DNA of 64,000 nucleotides, taken from NCBI RefSeq assembly GCF_027257155.1, contig NZ_JAPWDU010000006.1, positions 186,001 through 250,000 of the forward strand. The letters are read 5' to 3'. A program made the position numbers and the translations under genes. Below are positions 33,893 to 43,033 of the stretch, one piece after another. The stretch's first letter is position 1. Each line of letters begins with the position of its first letter. This DNA is from Cerasicoccus sp. TK19100. Its GTDB lineage: Bacteria > Verrucomicrobiota > Verrucomicrobiia > Opitutales > Cerasicoccaceae. Below the pieces are notes generated by a model. It was not told the DNA's origin and made no database searches. It saw nothing but the letters and a program-made list of their open reading frames with translations.

Positions 33893-34903
33893 TTACTGCT
33901 GCTGTTGTTGTTGTTGCTGGATTTCCTCGGCCAGGTCGATGGGCTTTTGGAACATATAGGTCTGGTAGGTGGCTTGGCTGATCTCGTTGAGGCGCTGCTG
34001 GCACTGGTCGAGCCACTCGTGCATGCCGAAGCTGATCACGTCCTGCACGTTGGAGTAAATGAGGTCGCTCATCAGCTTGCCGCAGAGTTTTTCCGGCTCG
34101 TTCGAGTAGCTGCCCCACGGGCAACCGGAAATGTTGTGCAGACGGGCGTTGATCTGCGTGACGCAGTAGCGGATCGAGCGCGGGAAGGTGTCCGAGAAGA
34201 TCAAGAACTCGGCGATGTTGGCCGGATCGATGCTGGCCAGGTATTGTGCGTGGTAGGCGTCGTAGGCCGACGCGGCGCGGAGCAGGGCGACCCACTGGGC
34301 GGTATCCACGGCACCACCGACATCATTTGGGCTGGGCAGCAGGATGTGGTATTTGATGTCGAGCATACGGGTGGTCTTATCCGCGCGCTCGATGAAGCGG
34401 CCAAACTGCATGAAGTCGTAGCATTCGTCACGCGGTAGCGTGGCGGCGACGAGCCCCTGAAACCGCAGGGAGTGATCCTTGATGTGATCGTAGAATTCGT
34501 AGGCACCGGAGTGCTCCCAGATGTGTTTGGCGTCGTTGGACTTCAGGAAAAGATACAGGTTGTTCAGCGTTTCCCAGAGCTCGCTGGAGATCTGGTCGCG
34601 GATCATGCGGGCATTCTCACGCGCCGCGGAAATGCAGCCGATGACGGAGTTGGGATTCTCGCTGTTGAACGTCAGGAAGTCGGTGACGGTCTGGCTGTTG
34701 GCCTCATCATAGAGTTCGTAGAAGCGCTCTTCGTCGCCAGTGGACCGGATAACCGGGTCCCAGTGTTCCTTGAGCTTGTCGTTGTCGAGGTCTTTAAAGT
34801 CGAGCAGCAACTGCAGGTTGACTTCGACGAGGCGTGCGAGGTTGTCAGCGCGCTCGGTGTAGCGAGCGAGCCAGTAGAGTGAATCTGCGACGCGGGAAAG
34901 CAT
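33893..34903 (-). CDS. alpha-E domain protein with a polyglutamine tail
   Basis: A 336-residue protein of the alpha-E family (DUF403), starting at the ATG at 34903: MLSRVADSLYWLARYTERADN is the hallmark opening. RFIERADKTTRMLDIKYH is a second conserved stretch. The family is always found with circularly permuted ATP-grasp and transglutaminase proteins; its chemistry is unknown. The C-terminus is a run of consecutive Gln residues encoded by CAA/CAG repeats (33896-33918 region), a slippage-prone microsatellite directly before the stop. Confidence 0.9.
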   Translation of the reverse strand: MLSRVADSLYWLARYTERADNLARLVEVNLQLLLDFKDLDNDKLKEHWDPVIRSTGDEERFYELYDEANSQTVTDFLTFNSENPNSVIGCISAARENARMIRDQISSELWETLNNLYLFLKSNDAKHIWEHSGAYEFYDHIKDHSLRFQGLVAATLPRDECYDFMQFGRFIERADKTTRMLDIKYHILLPSPNDVGGAVDTAQWVALLRAASAYDAYHAQYLASIDPANIAEFLIFSDTFPRSIRYCVTQINARLHNISGCPWGSYSNEPEKLCGKLMSDLIYSNVQDVISFGMHEWLDQCQQRLNEISQATYQTYMFQKPIDLAEEIQQQQQQQQ

Positions 34904-34911
34904 GTGTAGGT

Positions 34912-35003
34912 AGGTTCGAAAGTTTGGATGTTTGCAGGTTTGAAGGTTGGTGTTCGTGGTCAAAAAATACTTTGGAACCTTCGAACTTCCGAACCTTCGA
35001 ACG
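34912..35003. repeat. word-repeat inverted arms between operon genes
   Basis: The left arm (34912-34950) is built of degenerate 8-base words of type GTTYGAAG. The right arm (34972-35003) has the complement (GGTTCGAAGTTCGG-like words) in reverse. The loop is about 21 bases. It lies in the 106-base gap between the ATP-grasp stop and the alpha-E start and could fold into an mRNA stem. Confidence 0.6.
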
Positions 35004-35009
35004 TCTTAA

Positions 35010-36461
35010 TCATTCATTGCCATAGAGGACCCAGGTGTCTTTGGAGCCGCCGCCCTGGGAGGAGTTGACTACCAGTGAGCCGCGCTTGAGGGCGACGCGG
35101 GTCAGGCCGCCGGGGATGATCGAAATGTCGTCCGGGCCACTGTAGAGAATGTAAGGACGGAAGTCGATGTGGCGGCCCTCGAAGGCCTCCGTTTCGGGAA
35201 TCCAGGTGGGGTGGCGCGAGAGTGAGATGGGCGACTGCGCGATGAAGTTACGCGGGTTGCGCTCGATCTCCACGCGGAAGCGCTCGATTTCTTCCTTTTC
35301 GGCCCAGGGACCCATGAGCATGCCGTAGCCGCCGGCTTCGTTGGCAGACTTGACCACGAGCTTGTCGAGGTTGGCCAAAATGTGCTGCCGGTCTTTGTCC
35401 TCGGAGGCCAAATACGTTTCCACCTGGTCGAGAATCGGGTCCTCGCCGAGGTAGTATTTGATCATCTTCGGCACGAAGTAATACATGACCTTGTCGTCCG
35501 CCACGCCGGTGCCGATGGAGTTGGCCAGGGCGACGTTACCCGCGCGCACGGCGTTGACGAGGCCCGGGACGCCGAGCATGGAGTCAGGCCGGAAGACGCT
35601 AGGGTCGATAAAGTCGTCGTCGATGCGACGGTAAAGCACGTCTACCTGTTGGAGGCCCTTGGTCGTGCGCATGTAAACCTTGAAGTCGCGCACGAGCAGG
35701 TCGCGGCCTTCGACGATTTCCACACCCATCTGGCGGGCCAGGAAGCAGTGCTCGAAGTAGGCGCTGTTGTAAACACCAGGCGTCAGCACGCAAACGGTCG
35801 GATTGTCCTGCCCCTTAGGCGCGATGTTGCGCAGCATCTTGAGCAGCTTTTCGGCGTAATTCTCCACCGGGCGCACGCCGGCAGTGGGGAACAGATTGGG
35901 GAACGCGCGGCGCATAGCCTGGCGGTTTTCCAAAACGTAGGATACGCCGGACGGGCAGCGGCCGTTGTCCTCCAGCACGAGATAGCGGCCGTCCTTATCG
36001 CGGATCAGGTCGGAGCCGCAAATGTGGATGTAAATATCTTTCGGCACGTCCGAGCCGACGAACTCGCGGCGGAAGTGCTTGGCCGATAGTACGTAGGAGG
36101 GCGGGATGACGCCGTCCTTCAGGATCTTCTGATCGTGGTAGATGTCGTGCAGGAACATGTTGAGCGCGATGATGCGCTGCTTGAGCCCGCGCTCGAGGAA
36201 CTCCCATTCGCTCTGCGGGATGATGCGCGGCATCAGGTCGAACGGGAAAATCCGCTCGGTGCCCTGGTTGTCGGAATAGACCGTGAAGGTCACGCCGGCG
36301 CGCAAGAAAAGTAGATCGACGGCTTGCTGCTTTTGCTCGAAGTCCTGCAAATTCATGCGGTCGAGGCGCTCCAGAACTTTCTGGTAGTGGGGCCGGACTA
36401 CGCCCGGAGCGCTAAACATTTCATCGAAAAAGCCGTCAGTTTGGTAGCTGCTGAGGTCCAT
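35010..36461 (-). CDS. circularly permuted type 2 ATP-grasp protein
   Basis: A 483-residue member of the DUF404/DUF407 circularly permuted ATP-grasp family. Recognised text: [51 protein letters not shown] (ATP/metal-binding part), and the C-terminal [13 protein letters not shown] glycine-rich loop followed by [10 protein letters not shown]. Family members are inferred to make amide bonds of short peptides. It is the first gene of the operon with alpha-E, exported protein, transglutaminase-like and TPR genes. The substrate is unknown. Confidence 0.92.
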   Translation of the reverse strand: MDLSSYQTDGFFDEMFSAPGVVRPHYQKVLERLDRMNLQDFEQKQQAVDLLFLRAGVTFTVYSDNQGTERIFPFDLMPRIIPQSEWEFLERGLKQRIIALNMFLHDIYHDQKILKDGVIPPSYVLSAKHFRREFVGSDVPKDIYIHICGSDLIRDKDGRYLVLEDNGRCPSGVSYVLENRQAMRRAFPNLFPTAGVRPVENYAEKLLKMLRNIAPKGQDNPTVCVLTPGVYNSAYFEHCFLARQMGVEIVEGRDLLVRDFKVYMRTTKGLQQVDVLYRRIDDDFIDPSVFRPDSMLGVPGLVNAVRAGNVALANSIGTGVADDKVMYYFVPKMIKYYLGEDPILDQVETYLASEDKDRQHILANLDKLVVKSANEAGGYGMLMGPWAEKEEIERFRVEIERNPRNFIAQSPISLSRHPTWIPETEAFEGRHIDFRPYILYSGPDDISIIPGGLTRVALKRGSLVVNSSQGGGSKDTWVLYGNE

Positions 36462-36555
36462 ATGGTGCTTCTAACGTAGCAGGTTATCTCGTTTTGTAAA
36501 CGGATTGTGGGTATGAAAATGGTTCATCGCAAGCGCTCAGCTAACGGCGTGCCAG

Positions 36556-37575
36556 TTAATAACTTTCTTCGGTCAACTTCACCTTGCCGCGGAAAATGTA
36601 ATAAACGCAAGCCGTGTAGGTCAGCACAATCGGCACGCCGATGAGCGCAACCCAGAACATGAAGCTCAGGGTCTTGTCCGTCGATGAGCCGTTGTAAATG
36701 TTCAGGCTGTTGGCGATGTCGGGGTTGGAGAAAATCATGTTCGGGTAAACGCTGATGCCGAACAGCATCATCAGGAATGCCATCTGCGCGCAGGAGAAAA
36801 TAAATGCGCGGCCCTCGCGGCCTTTGTGCACCTCGCGCGGGATGGCGCCGACGGCGAGCACCGCCAGCGTGGCGACGATCACGAGCACCGGAATGCGCCC
36901 GGCAATGGCCTGCTGAATGTGCGGGCAGGCGTAGATCGTCCAGAAGTTGAAGATCAGGAAGCAGACGACGTAGATCGGGATGGTGATCTTGATCCAGCGG
37001 CGGAGCTTGGCCTGCAGCTCACCCTCGGTTTTGAGGATCAGGTAGATGTTGCCGTGCATGGCAAACAGCGCGACCGTCGTGATGCCCAGGAAGACCGAGT
37101 AGGGGTGGATCAGTGTCAGGAAGTTACCCGTGAACTCGTGATGCTTGTCCAGCGGAATGCCCCAGGTGATGTTACCCATGGCGACGCCGATCAGGAAGGC
37201 CGATAGCACGCTGCCGAAGGTAAAGGCGATGTCCCAGCCTTTGCGCCACCAGCCGAATTTTTCCTTACTGCGAAACTCAATCGCAACCGCGCGGAAGATG
37301 AGCGCGCACAGCAGCATCATGAAGGCGTCGTAAAAGCCGGAAAACGCCGTGGCGTAAACTTCGGGGAAGGCCGCGAACAGCGCGCCGCCTCCGGTGACCA
37401 GCCACACCTCGTTCCCATCCCAGACCGGGCCAATGGCGTTCAGGTGGATGCGGCGGTTGGTGTCGCTTTTGTCAAAGAGGTGCAGGATGCCAACGCCGAG
37501 GTCGAAGCCGTCGAGCATCGCATAACCGGTGAACAGCACGCCGACCAGAATGAACCAAGTAGTATTTAAATCCAT
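36556..37575 (-). CDS. cydB: cytochrome bd oxidase subunit II
   Basis: A 339-residue membrane protein starting at the ATG at 37575 (MDLNTTWFILVGVLFTGYAM). GFDLGVGIL and GPVWDGNEVWL are classic CydB signatures. Eight to nine membrane helices are predicted. CydB with CydA forms the bd-type terminal quinol oxidase with high oxygen affinity. It follows cydA by 17 bases in one operon, and a good GGAG-type ribosome binding site precedes it. Confidence 0.97.
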   Translation of the reverse strand: MDLNTTWFILVGVLFTGYAMLDGFDLGVGILHLFDKSDTNRRIHLNAIGPVWDGNEVWLVTGGGALFAAFPEVYATAFSGFYDAFMMLLCALIFRAVAIEFRSKEKFGWWRKGWDIAFTFGSVLSAFLIGVAMGNITWGIPLDKHHEFTGNFLTLIHPYSVFLGITTVALFAMHGNIYLILKTEGELQAKLRRWIKITIPIYVVCFLIFNFWTIYACPHIQQAIAGRIPVLVIVATLAVLAVGAIPREVHKGREGRAFIFSCAQMAFLMMLFGISVYPNMIFSNPDIANSLNIYNGSSTDKTLSFMFWVALIGVPIVLTYTACVYYIFRGKVKLTEESY

Positions 37576-37592
37576 AGTAGCAGTCTCCTTGA

Positions 37593-39272
37593 TTAGTTGC
37601 CGGGGCTGGATTTGCCGGACAGGTCGGGTTGGTCTTCCGCGTCGTTCCCGGCGCTGGTGTGGCGGCCGCCCTTGAGCGCGATGGGGCGCCATTTCTCGGG
37701 CAGGATTTCGATGGACTCATCATCCTTCGGGCCATGGTGAATCTTCTTCGTCAGCGTGTAGATGAACACGAGGAACAGCAGCAGATACACGAAGGCAAAC
37801 ATGATCAGTGAGCTGAGCACCTGCCCGGCGACGACGGCCTTGGAGAGGCCTTCGCTGGTCTTCAAAATCTCATAAACGACCCACGGCTGGCGGCCCATCT
37901 CGGCCGTAAACCAACCGGCCTGATTCGCCACCTGCGGCATGAAGACGGAGATCACCAAAATCCACAGGAACCACCGCACCCACTTGATATCGGTGCGGAA
38001 GAGGTGGCCGGTTTTCCACAGGATGACGCCGAGCACCGAAATGCCGATCAGCCCCATGCCAAGCGCGATCATCAGGTGGTAAGTCTGGAAGACCACGGGC
38101 ACATTGGGCCAATATTCGGGGCGTATCTTTTTGATCTCTTCGGGCGTGGCACCCGGATGTCGCTCCAGGATAAACTCATCACTGGGCAAATCATTCAGGC
38201 CCTTGACCATCGTTTTGCTGGCCTCGACGGGGTGCAGGAAATCGCCGTCCACGAGGATGCTCAGCATGCCTTTTATTTTGAAAGAATACTCCTTGATGCC
38301 GACGATGTTGCCCTCGTCATCCTTGTCCCACATGACGATGCCCGCGATGCCGAGCGGGGCCTCGGTGGTGGAGTCGGCCAGGCCTTCGATGGCGGCGAGC
38401 TTGACCGGTTGGTTGTCGGCCACGCCGCGGGCGGTGGAGTCCGCGCTGACGAGCTGGAGCAGCGAAGCGATGCAGCCTACGGCCAAGCCGAACTTGAGCG
38501 AGGTCTGCGCAAACTTCACGTGGCGCTTTTTAATGAGATAGAACGCGCTGATGCTGACGACGAGGAACGCCCCGGTCAGCCAGCAGCCGATCACGGTGTG
38601 GGTGATGCGGTCGAGCGTGGAGGGGTTGAGCGCCATTTCCCAGAAATCCGTTACCACGGCGCGAATACTGGTCAAGTCACCCTCTTGCAGGATGTAGCCT
38701 TCGGGCAGCGGCACTTCTAACACCTTGTAAGGAATGTCGCCAAGGTCGGCGTTGAAATCGTGCTGCACGCCGTCGGCGGTTTCCTTGACCTTCTTGGCTA
38801 GGTGGAAGCCGGCCGGAGTCTGCATCCAGGAGTTGGCCACGAGAATCCAGATCGCCGAAAAGTGTGCGCCGAGGCAGACCATACACGTGGCGAAAAAGTG
38901 CGTCTTCGGGCCTACCTTATCCCAGCCAAAGAGCAGGATCGCGAGGAAGCCCGATTCGAGGAAAAACGCGTAGATGCCCTCAATCGCCAGCGGGCTGCCA
39001 AAGACGTCACCCACGAAGCGGGAGTAGGTTGCCCAGTTGGTGCCGAACTCGAACTCCATCACGATGCCGGTGGCGACGCCAATCGCGAAGCTCAGGCCGA
39101 AAACGCGCGTCCAGAAGCGCGCCATGTTGTGGTAAAGTGGATTGCGGGTCTTTAGCCAGAAGGCTTGCATCAAGACCAACTGAACGCCCAGGCCAATGCT
39201 GATCGGCGGGTAAATGTAGTGGAAAGCAATCGTGAAGGCGAATTGGATTCGCGAAAGTATTTCAACGTCCAT
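37593..39272 (-). CDS. cydA: cytochrome bd oxidase subunit I
   Basis: A 559-residue quinol oxidase subunit carrying the haems. [13 protein letters not shown] holds the first haem-ligand His; [21 protein letters not shown] contains another conserved region, and EMGRQPW the Q-loop-adjacent GRQPW. Between the periplasmic segment after AGF and the next helix there is an extra insert of about 35 residues ([16 protein letters not shown]...), longer than in E. coli. The charged, Asp/Lys-rich C-terminal tail (about 530-559) is also an extension. The protein is cytoplasmic-membrane bound and reduces oxygen to water. Confidence 0.95.
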   Translation of the reverse strand: MDVEILSRIQFAFTIAFHYIYPPISIGLGVQLVLMQAFWLKTRNPLYHNMARFWTRVFGLSFAIGVATGIVMEFEFGTNWATYSRFVGDVFGSPLAIEGIYAFFLESGFLAILLFGWDKVGPKTHFFATCMVCLGAHFSAIWILVANSWMQTPAGFHLAKKVKETADGVQHDFNADLGDIPYKVLEVPLPEGYILQEGDLTSIRAVVTDFWEMALNPSTLDRITHTVIGCWLTGAFLVVSISAFYLIKKRHVKFAQTSLKFGLAVGCIASLLQLVSADSTARGVADNQPVKLAAIEGLADSTTEAPLGIAGIVMWDKDDEGNIVGIKEYSFKIKGMLSILVDGDFLHPVEASKTMVKGLNDLPSDEFILERHPGATPEEIKKIRPEYWPNVPVVFQTYHLMIALGMGLIGISVLGVILWKTGHLFRTDIKWVRWFLWILVISVFMPQVANQAGWFTAEMGRQPWVVYEILKTSEGLSKAVVAGQVLSSLIMFAFVYLLLFLVFIYTLTKKIHHGPKDDESIEILPEKWRPIALKGGRHTSAGNDAEDQPDLSGKSSPGN

Positions 39273-39380
39273 GCAGGCTTAGGAGTAAAGCTGCTTTGGC
39301 GCCGAAAGCACGCATATTCGGAGATTTTTTCGATTACAATCCAGTGACGACCAATTGGTTAGCACGCTTAATTGAGTGTA

Positions 39381-40574
39381 TTAACCATGCCTTTGGGACT
39401 GCCTGCGGCGCAGCAGCAAAACACCCAAAAAGCAGAGGGCACCCATGGCGATGGCCCGTGGCTCCGGGATGGCGCGAAAGCGCATCACGCCGTCTTCCAA
39501 GTCGTACATCACTTCGTAGTAGTGGTAGATGCTGGTGCCGAAGTTGTAGGCACCACCGCCCCCGGGCGAGCTTTGCTCCACTTTGCCATTGTTGGCATCA
39601 TCGGTGGTGGTGAAAGACAGCACATAGTCTTCGTAATTCTGACCATCGACCATGCCTGCGCCCGACATGAAGATCTCGAAGTTTGCCCCCGGAATCACCG
39701 CCCCGTCTTCGAGCAGGTTTGAAGGAAGCTGCGGCGTCTCGGGGATTTTGAAAGCAACGCCACCGGTGTCGAAGATGCCGCTGGCTCCGTCCACCTGGCT
39801 TCCCTCCACGGCAAAGTTATCGGGTGCGGCCGGGGCGTCACTATAGGTGGGCAATCCGCTGATGGGGAAGTTGGCCTCTCCGGATGTAGGCATCAGTGAG
39901 GCGAACGAAAATTGGTCGGCGTAGCTCTGCCCGGCGGAGTCATTCATGATGACGCGTAAGGTTTCGTTGCCGCCATCCAAACGAATGGAAAAACCTTTGA
40001 CGCCCTCGATCTGGCCCAAGGCCGAGAAGAGCACACTTTGCTCATTGACGCTGCCGGAGCCGATGGTGGAGAGGCGTCCGCCGAAGTTGCCAAAGTATTT
40101 ATTGTGCAGCGGGGGTTGGCCATTGTTGAGGTCGGTCACCCAGTCGCCCGGGCCCGCGTTGGTCGCGTCTTTGACCTGGCCCACCCGCACATTGTCAAAC
40201 GAGAACAAATCCGAACCGGTGGAGTTGCTTAGTGTTACCTTGGCGTGGACGGGGGTGATGGGGTAGAACTCGACGCCGCTACCGAACGACTCGCCAAGAT
40301 TTTCGGCACCGGAGATTGAGTCAAACGAACCCCAAAACTGGTTGGCACCGGCGCTGGAGGAATAGCCAGCCATGAAGGCCGCGCTGCCGGTATCGAGCTG
40401 GAACAAACGGTGATGGCCGCCATCGCCGACTTTCACGTAGAGGCCATAGGCTACCTTGGTAGACTCATTCTGCAGCGTGATCGTGTCCTTCTGCAGCGGA
40501 ATCGAGATGATGCTGTCAGCGCTCGCAATTTGGGTGCCTAGCAGCGCAAATAGGCAGTAGAGTGATGCTTTCAT
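39381..40574 (-). CDS. PEP-CTERM sorted exported protein
   Basis: A 397-residue exported protein with signal peptide (LFALLGTQIASA, cut near residue 19) and a PEP-CTERM tail (AIPEPRAIAMGALCFLGVLLLRRRQ). The mature part is Ser/Gly/Asn-rich with strands typical of secreted beta-sandwich folds; segments such as FQLDTGSAAFMAGYSS and GIFDTGGVAF have the DTG triads of pepsin-like or retropepsin-like proteases at about residues 59 and 265, so an aspartic peptidase relation is possible. That is tentative. It precedes cydAB on the same strand with a 108-base gap, which may hold their promoter. Confidence 0.8.
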   Translation of the reverse strand: MKASLYCLFALLGTQIASADSIISIPLQKDTITLQNESTKVAYGLYVKVGDGGHHRLFQLDTGSAAFMAGYSSSAGANQFWGSFDSISGAENLGESFGSGVEFYPITPVHAKVTLSNSTGSDLFSFDNVRVGQVKDATNAGPGDWVTDLNNGQPPLHNKYFGNFGGRLSTIGSGSVNEQSVLFSALGQIEGVKGFSIRLDGGNETLRVIMNDSAGQSYADQFSFASLMPTSGEANFPISGLPTYSDAPAAPDNFAVEGSQVDGASGIFDTGGVAFKIPETPQLPSNLLEDGAVIPGANFEIFMSGAGMVDGQNYEDYVLSFTTTDDANNGKVEQSSPGGGGAYNFGTSIYHYYEVMYDLEDGVMRFRAIPEPRAIAMGALCFLGVLLLRRRQSQRHG

Positions 40575-40731
40575 GGGAGATTGGCACTATGCTAGAATAA
40601 AGCCAATTGCTGTAAATCTCTAAAATTGTTAAAAATACCCGTCGGTTGGTTGTCCCAATCGTGAAGTCGATCTTGTGGGCTGACTGAATAATGCATTGCC
40701 CGGCGCTAGGCATTCCGCAAACTGCCCCACC

Positions 40732-41493
40732 ATGCCCGACCAGCCAGATTACTTAAAAATCGCCACCGAAGCCGCCCGCGCCGCCGGGGCCGTGCTTGCC
40801 GAAGGGGCGGACCTGCGCACCGTCAATTTTCAGGACGCCAAAGACGTCAAACTCAAGGCCGATGTGGAGTCGGAGAAGCTCATTCGCCGCATGCTGGGCG
40901 AGGCCACCGGCCTGCCGATTATCGGGGAAGAGCAGGGCGGCGACGAATCCCTGCCGACCAAGGACGAGCTCTACTGGGTCGTCGATCCGCTGGACGGCAC
41001 TTATAACTACTTGCGCGGTCTGCCCGCGTGCTGTGTGTCGATCGGCCTGATGCGCGGGATGGAGCCAGAGGTGGGCGTCGTGTATGACTTTAATGCGGAC
41101 GAACTCTTTGCCGGTGCCGCTGGTTGGGGCCTTACTTGCAACGGCAAACCGCTCACCCCCTGGTGGCCGGAGCTCAAGGAACACGCCGTGCTCTGCACCG
41201 GCTTCCCGCATGGCCGTGACTACGGCGATACCGCATTGCGCGCGTTCGTGAAGGACGTCCAGAGCTTCCAGAAAATCCGCATGGTCGGCAGCGCGGCGCT
41301 CGCGTTGACCTACGTTGCCATTGGTCGCATGGACGTCTATACCGAAGACACGATTCGCCTCTGGGACATCGCCGGCGGCATGGCCCTGGCTGCGGCCAGC
41401 GGTGCCACGATCTCCGTTACCCCGTCCAAGAACAACAAACCCTTTGCCTACAATGTATGGGTTGGCGGTCGCAAGGAGTGGCTCCCGGGTTAG
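40732..41493 (+). CDS. inositol monophosphatase-family phosphatase
   Basis: A 253-residue Mg-dependent phosphatase of the IMPase superfamily. Metal-binding motifs: GEEQGG (about residues 64-69), DPLDGTYN (about 87-94), and WDIAGGMALAAASG near the C-terminus (about 212-225). Members dephosphorylate inositol phosphate, 3'-phosphoadenosine phosphate or sugar phosphates; the substrate cannot be assigned. The ATG at 40732 is chosen over an upstream in-frame codon because it yields the usual N-terminus. It is divergent from the PEP-CTERM gene. Confidence 0.9.
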   Translation: MPDQPDYLKIATEAARAAGAVLAEGADLRTVNFQDAKDVKLKADVESEKLIRRMLGEATGLPIIGEEQGGDESLPTKDELYWVVDPLDGTYNYLRGLPACCVSIGLMRGMEPEVGVVYDFNADELFAGAAGWGLTCNGKPLTPWWPELKEHAVLCTGFPHGRDYGDTALRAFVKDVQSFQKIRMVGSAALALTYVAIGRMDVYTEDTIRLWDIAGGMALAAASGATISVTPSKNNKPFAYNVWVGGRKEWLPG

Positions 41494-41496
41494 TGG

Positions 41497-41543
41497 GTTG
41501 CGTAGCCCCGTTGGGGCAAATTTACTGAAAGTTGAATGTCCGT
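41497..41543 (+). repeat. 47-base copy of the right end of the 45744-46063 element
   Basis: Bases 41497-41543 are identical to 46008-46054 (GTTGCGTAGCCCCGTTGGGG...ending TGTCCGT). It lies just after the IMPase gene stop. This is a solitary half-element of the palindromic repeat further downstream, showing that it is a dispersed family. Confidence 0.9.
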
Positions 41544-41681
41544 GCGCGCTAGCACATCGCAGGAGTTGCATTCGTCATTCTGGAATGCTCTATGGTTGCC
41601 TGGATACTGGTTGGTGTTTTTTGATTGATAAGATTCGCCGGTCACGGATTATGGGAAAATCACTTCCGTGATGCGAAGCAC

Positions 41682-42347
41682 ATGAAAATCTTTCAGCCCA
41701 GCCTTATTGCGTTCTTGCTGCTCCTGATAGGGGGGCAGTGCATGGGTGCAGACGATTACTTAACGCTCAAGAACACCGACGGAAAGGAAGTCGTCTGCCA
41801 GATTACCGGTTTCAACGACGGGCTTGTCGCGATGAAGTTTGCCGATGGCCGCACCTTTCGTTACGAATACAGTATGCTGGATGAGCCTTCCCAGCAGTTG
41901 GTTCGCGAGGAGCTGGCAAAGCTGAGTCCACCCAGGCTGCGCGTTCGTTCGGTCAACAATTCCAGCCGAACCTCAAGTGGGATGTCTATGGATGGGGCCA
42001 CTTATGAATCGACCTATAAGAAACGCGTTTGGGAGGTGAAGGTGACGTCTTTTTGCCCATTCGAGGTCGAGGCGAAAGCATGGGTATTTACTTGCCGTTC
42101 GGGGCACTTCAGCCGCTCGCGCAAGAAGGGCACCGTTTCCTTTGATAAAACTTGGGAATTCGAAGTAGAGGGTGAAACGACGGCGTCGACCGCGGTTTAT
42201 GACGGTGGGGACAGTTCGTCCAGCCTGGCGCGTTTAGATCTGGTCATCTACGTCTTCGACCAATCAGGCAAGGTCACGGACTCCTATGCCACCAGTCGCA
42301 AGGCTCAGGAGGATATCGAGAAAAAATATCCCGAGCTCAAGGAGTGA
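41682..42347 (+). CDS. exported SHD1-like domain protein
   Basis: A 221-residue exported protein starting at the ATG at 41682, with a signal peptide ending near QCMGA (residue 23). The N-terminal mature region, LTLKNTDGKEVVCQITGFND followed by a GRTFRYEYSMLDEPSQQLV segment, follows the SHD1-like pattern widespread in Planctomycetes and Verrucomicrobia surface proteins. The rest is a beta-rich domain with Ser/Thr tracts. It is likely periplasmic or surface exposed; partners are unknown. Confidence 0.65.
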   Translation: MKIFQPSLIAFLLLLIGGQCMGADDYLTLKNTDGKEVVCQITGFNDGLVAMKFADGRTFRYEYSMLDEPSQQLVREELAKLSPPRLRVRSVNNSSRTSSGMSMDGATYESTYKKRVWEVKVTSFCPFEVEAKAWVFTCRSGHFSRSRKKGTVSFDKTWEFEVEGETTASTAVYDGGDSSSSLARLDLVIYVFDQSGKVTDSYATSRKAQEDIEKKYPELKE

Positions 42348-42479
42348 TTGCAACGGCATCGGTGCACTGGCTCCGCGGATAAATCTCCGGGTAACTGCAT
42401 TCTGCGATTGCCGCGAACGCTGCTTTCGGCCATACTTTTTGCATGAAAAGTCGGCCCGATACAGGCTTCTGCCGCATCT

Positions 42480-42567
42480 GAAGTATCGCCGACTGCGCTA
42501 CCAAGCGTCGCCGACTGTTACTCGAAGTGTCGGCGACACTCCCGCGAAGCGTCGCCGACGCTTCAAC
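42480..42567. repeat. four-unit 22-bp tandem array
   Basis: Units start at 42480, 42502, 42524 and 42546, exactly 22 bases apart. The consensus begins GAAGYGTCGCCGAC; the core TCGCCGA sits at 42486, 42508, 42530 (as TCGGCGA) and 42552. Units 3 and 4 are near-palindromes around the core. Two helical turns per unit suggests arrayed protein binding on one face of DNA. Confidence 0.85.
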
Positions 42568-42708
42568 CAAGACAAGGGGCTATATCGCTTTCACTCGCGG
42601 GCTGCGTTTGCCTCAACATAAGGGCGTGTTCGTTGCGTTGCGTAGGCGTGTTCAAGTGCGATACCCGGAAGGCAGACCTGAGATCGTATACCGACAATCG
42701 CGCCAAAG

Positions 42709-42755
42709 CTCCCCTCCTTCGCAAGGAGGGGAGGCTCGGACGATCAGTCCGAGCC
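42709..42755. repeat. tandem perfect hairpins
   Basis: CTCCCCTCCTT/AAGGAGGGGAG (42709-42733, loop CGC) is followed by GGCTCGGAC/GTCCGAGCC (42733-42755, loop GATCA). A related AAGGGGAGG segment follows near 42826-42840. Such tandem hairpins look like dispersed intergenic repeat elements. Confidence 0.8.
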
Positions 42756-43033
42756 GGGGAGGTCTCTGCGTTTAGCCAAGCCAGCATCCCGGACCCCTCC
42801 GTCCGCTACGCGTCCGCCTCCCATTGGCAAGGGGAGGAGCTAAAAGTCGCTTTATCGGATTAATATTTTGGACACCAACTGTAATAATGGCCTTTGTGAA
42901 TGGGAAATGCCCTGTATCATCTCGAAGCCTTGACGAACTAACGGTTCGAGGACATTTTTCAACGCATGATATCACCCAAGGATAACGTCGTTCGTTTGCT
43001 TTGAGATGTCATCAATAATACTGTTCGAATAAA

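Larger units (their letters stand above)
42348..43033. other. gene-free stretch with repeats upstream of the AbiGi-like gene
   Basis: No credible gene is present. It holds the 22-bp tandem array at 42480-42567 and the tandem hairpins at 42709-42755, each listed separately. The last 150 bases are AT-rich and resemble the following foreign-looking gene, so they probably came with it. A weak promoter candidate is TTGCTT at about 42995 with TACTGT 17 bases later. Confidence 0.6.

Noticed and set aside
33852-34295. Extension of the small exported protein gene upstream
   Set aside because: It would overlap the alpha-E gene in another frame; the ATG at 33851 gives a proper signal peptide.
35382-36089. 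Plus-strand frame inside the ATP-grasp gene
   Set aside because: Shadow frame; the ATP-grasp gene is well supported.
42480-42567. CRISPR array
   Set aside because: The 22-bp units are contiguous with no unique spacers between conserved repeats, and no cas genes are in the window.
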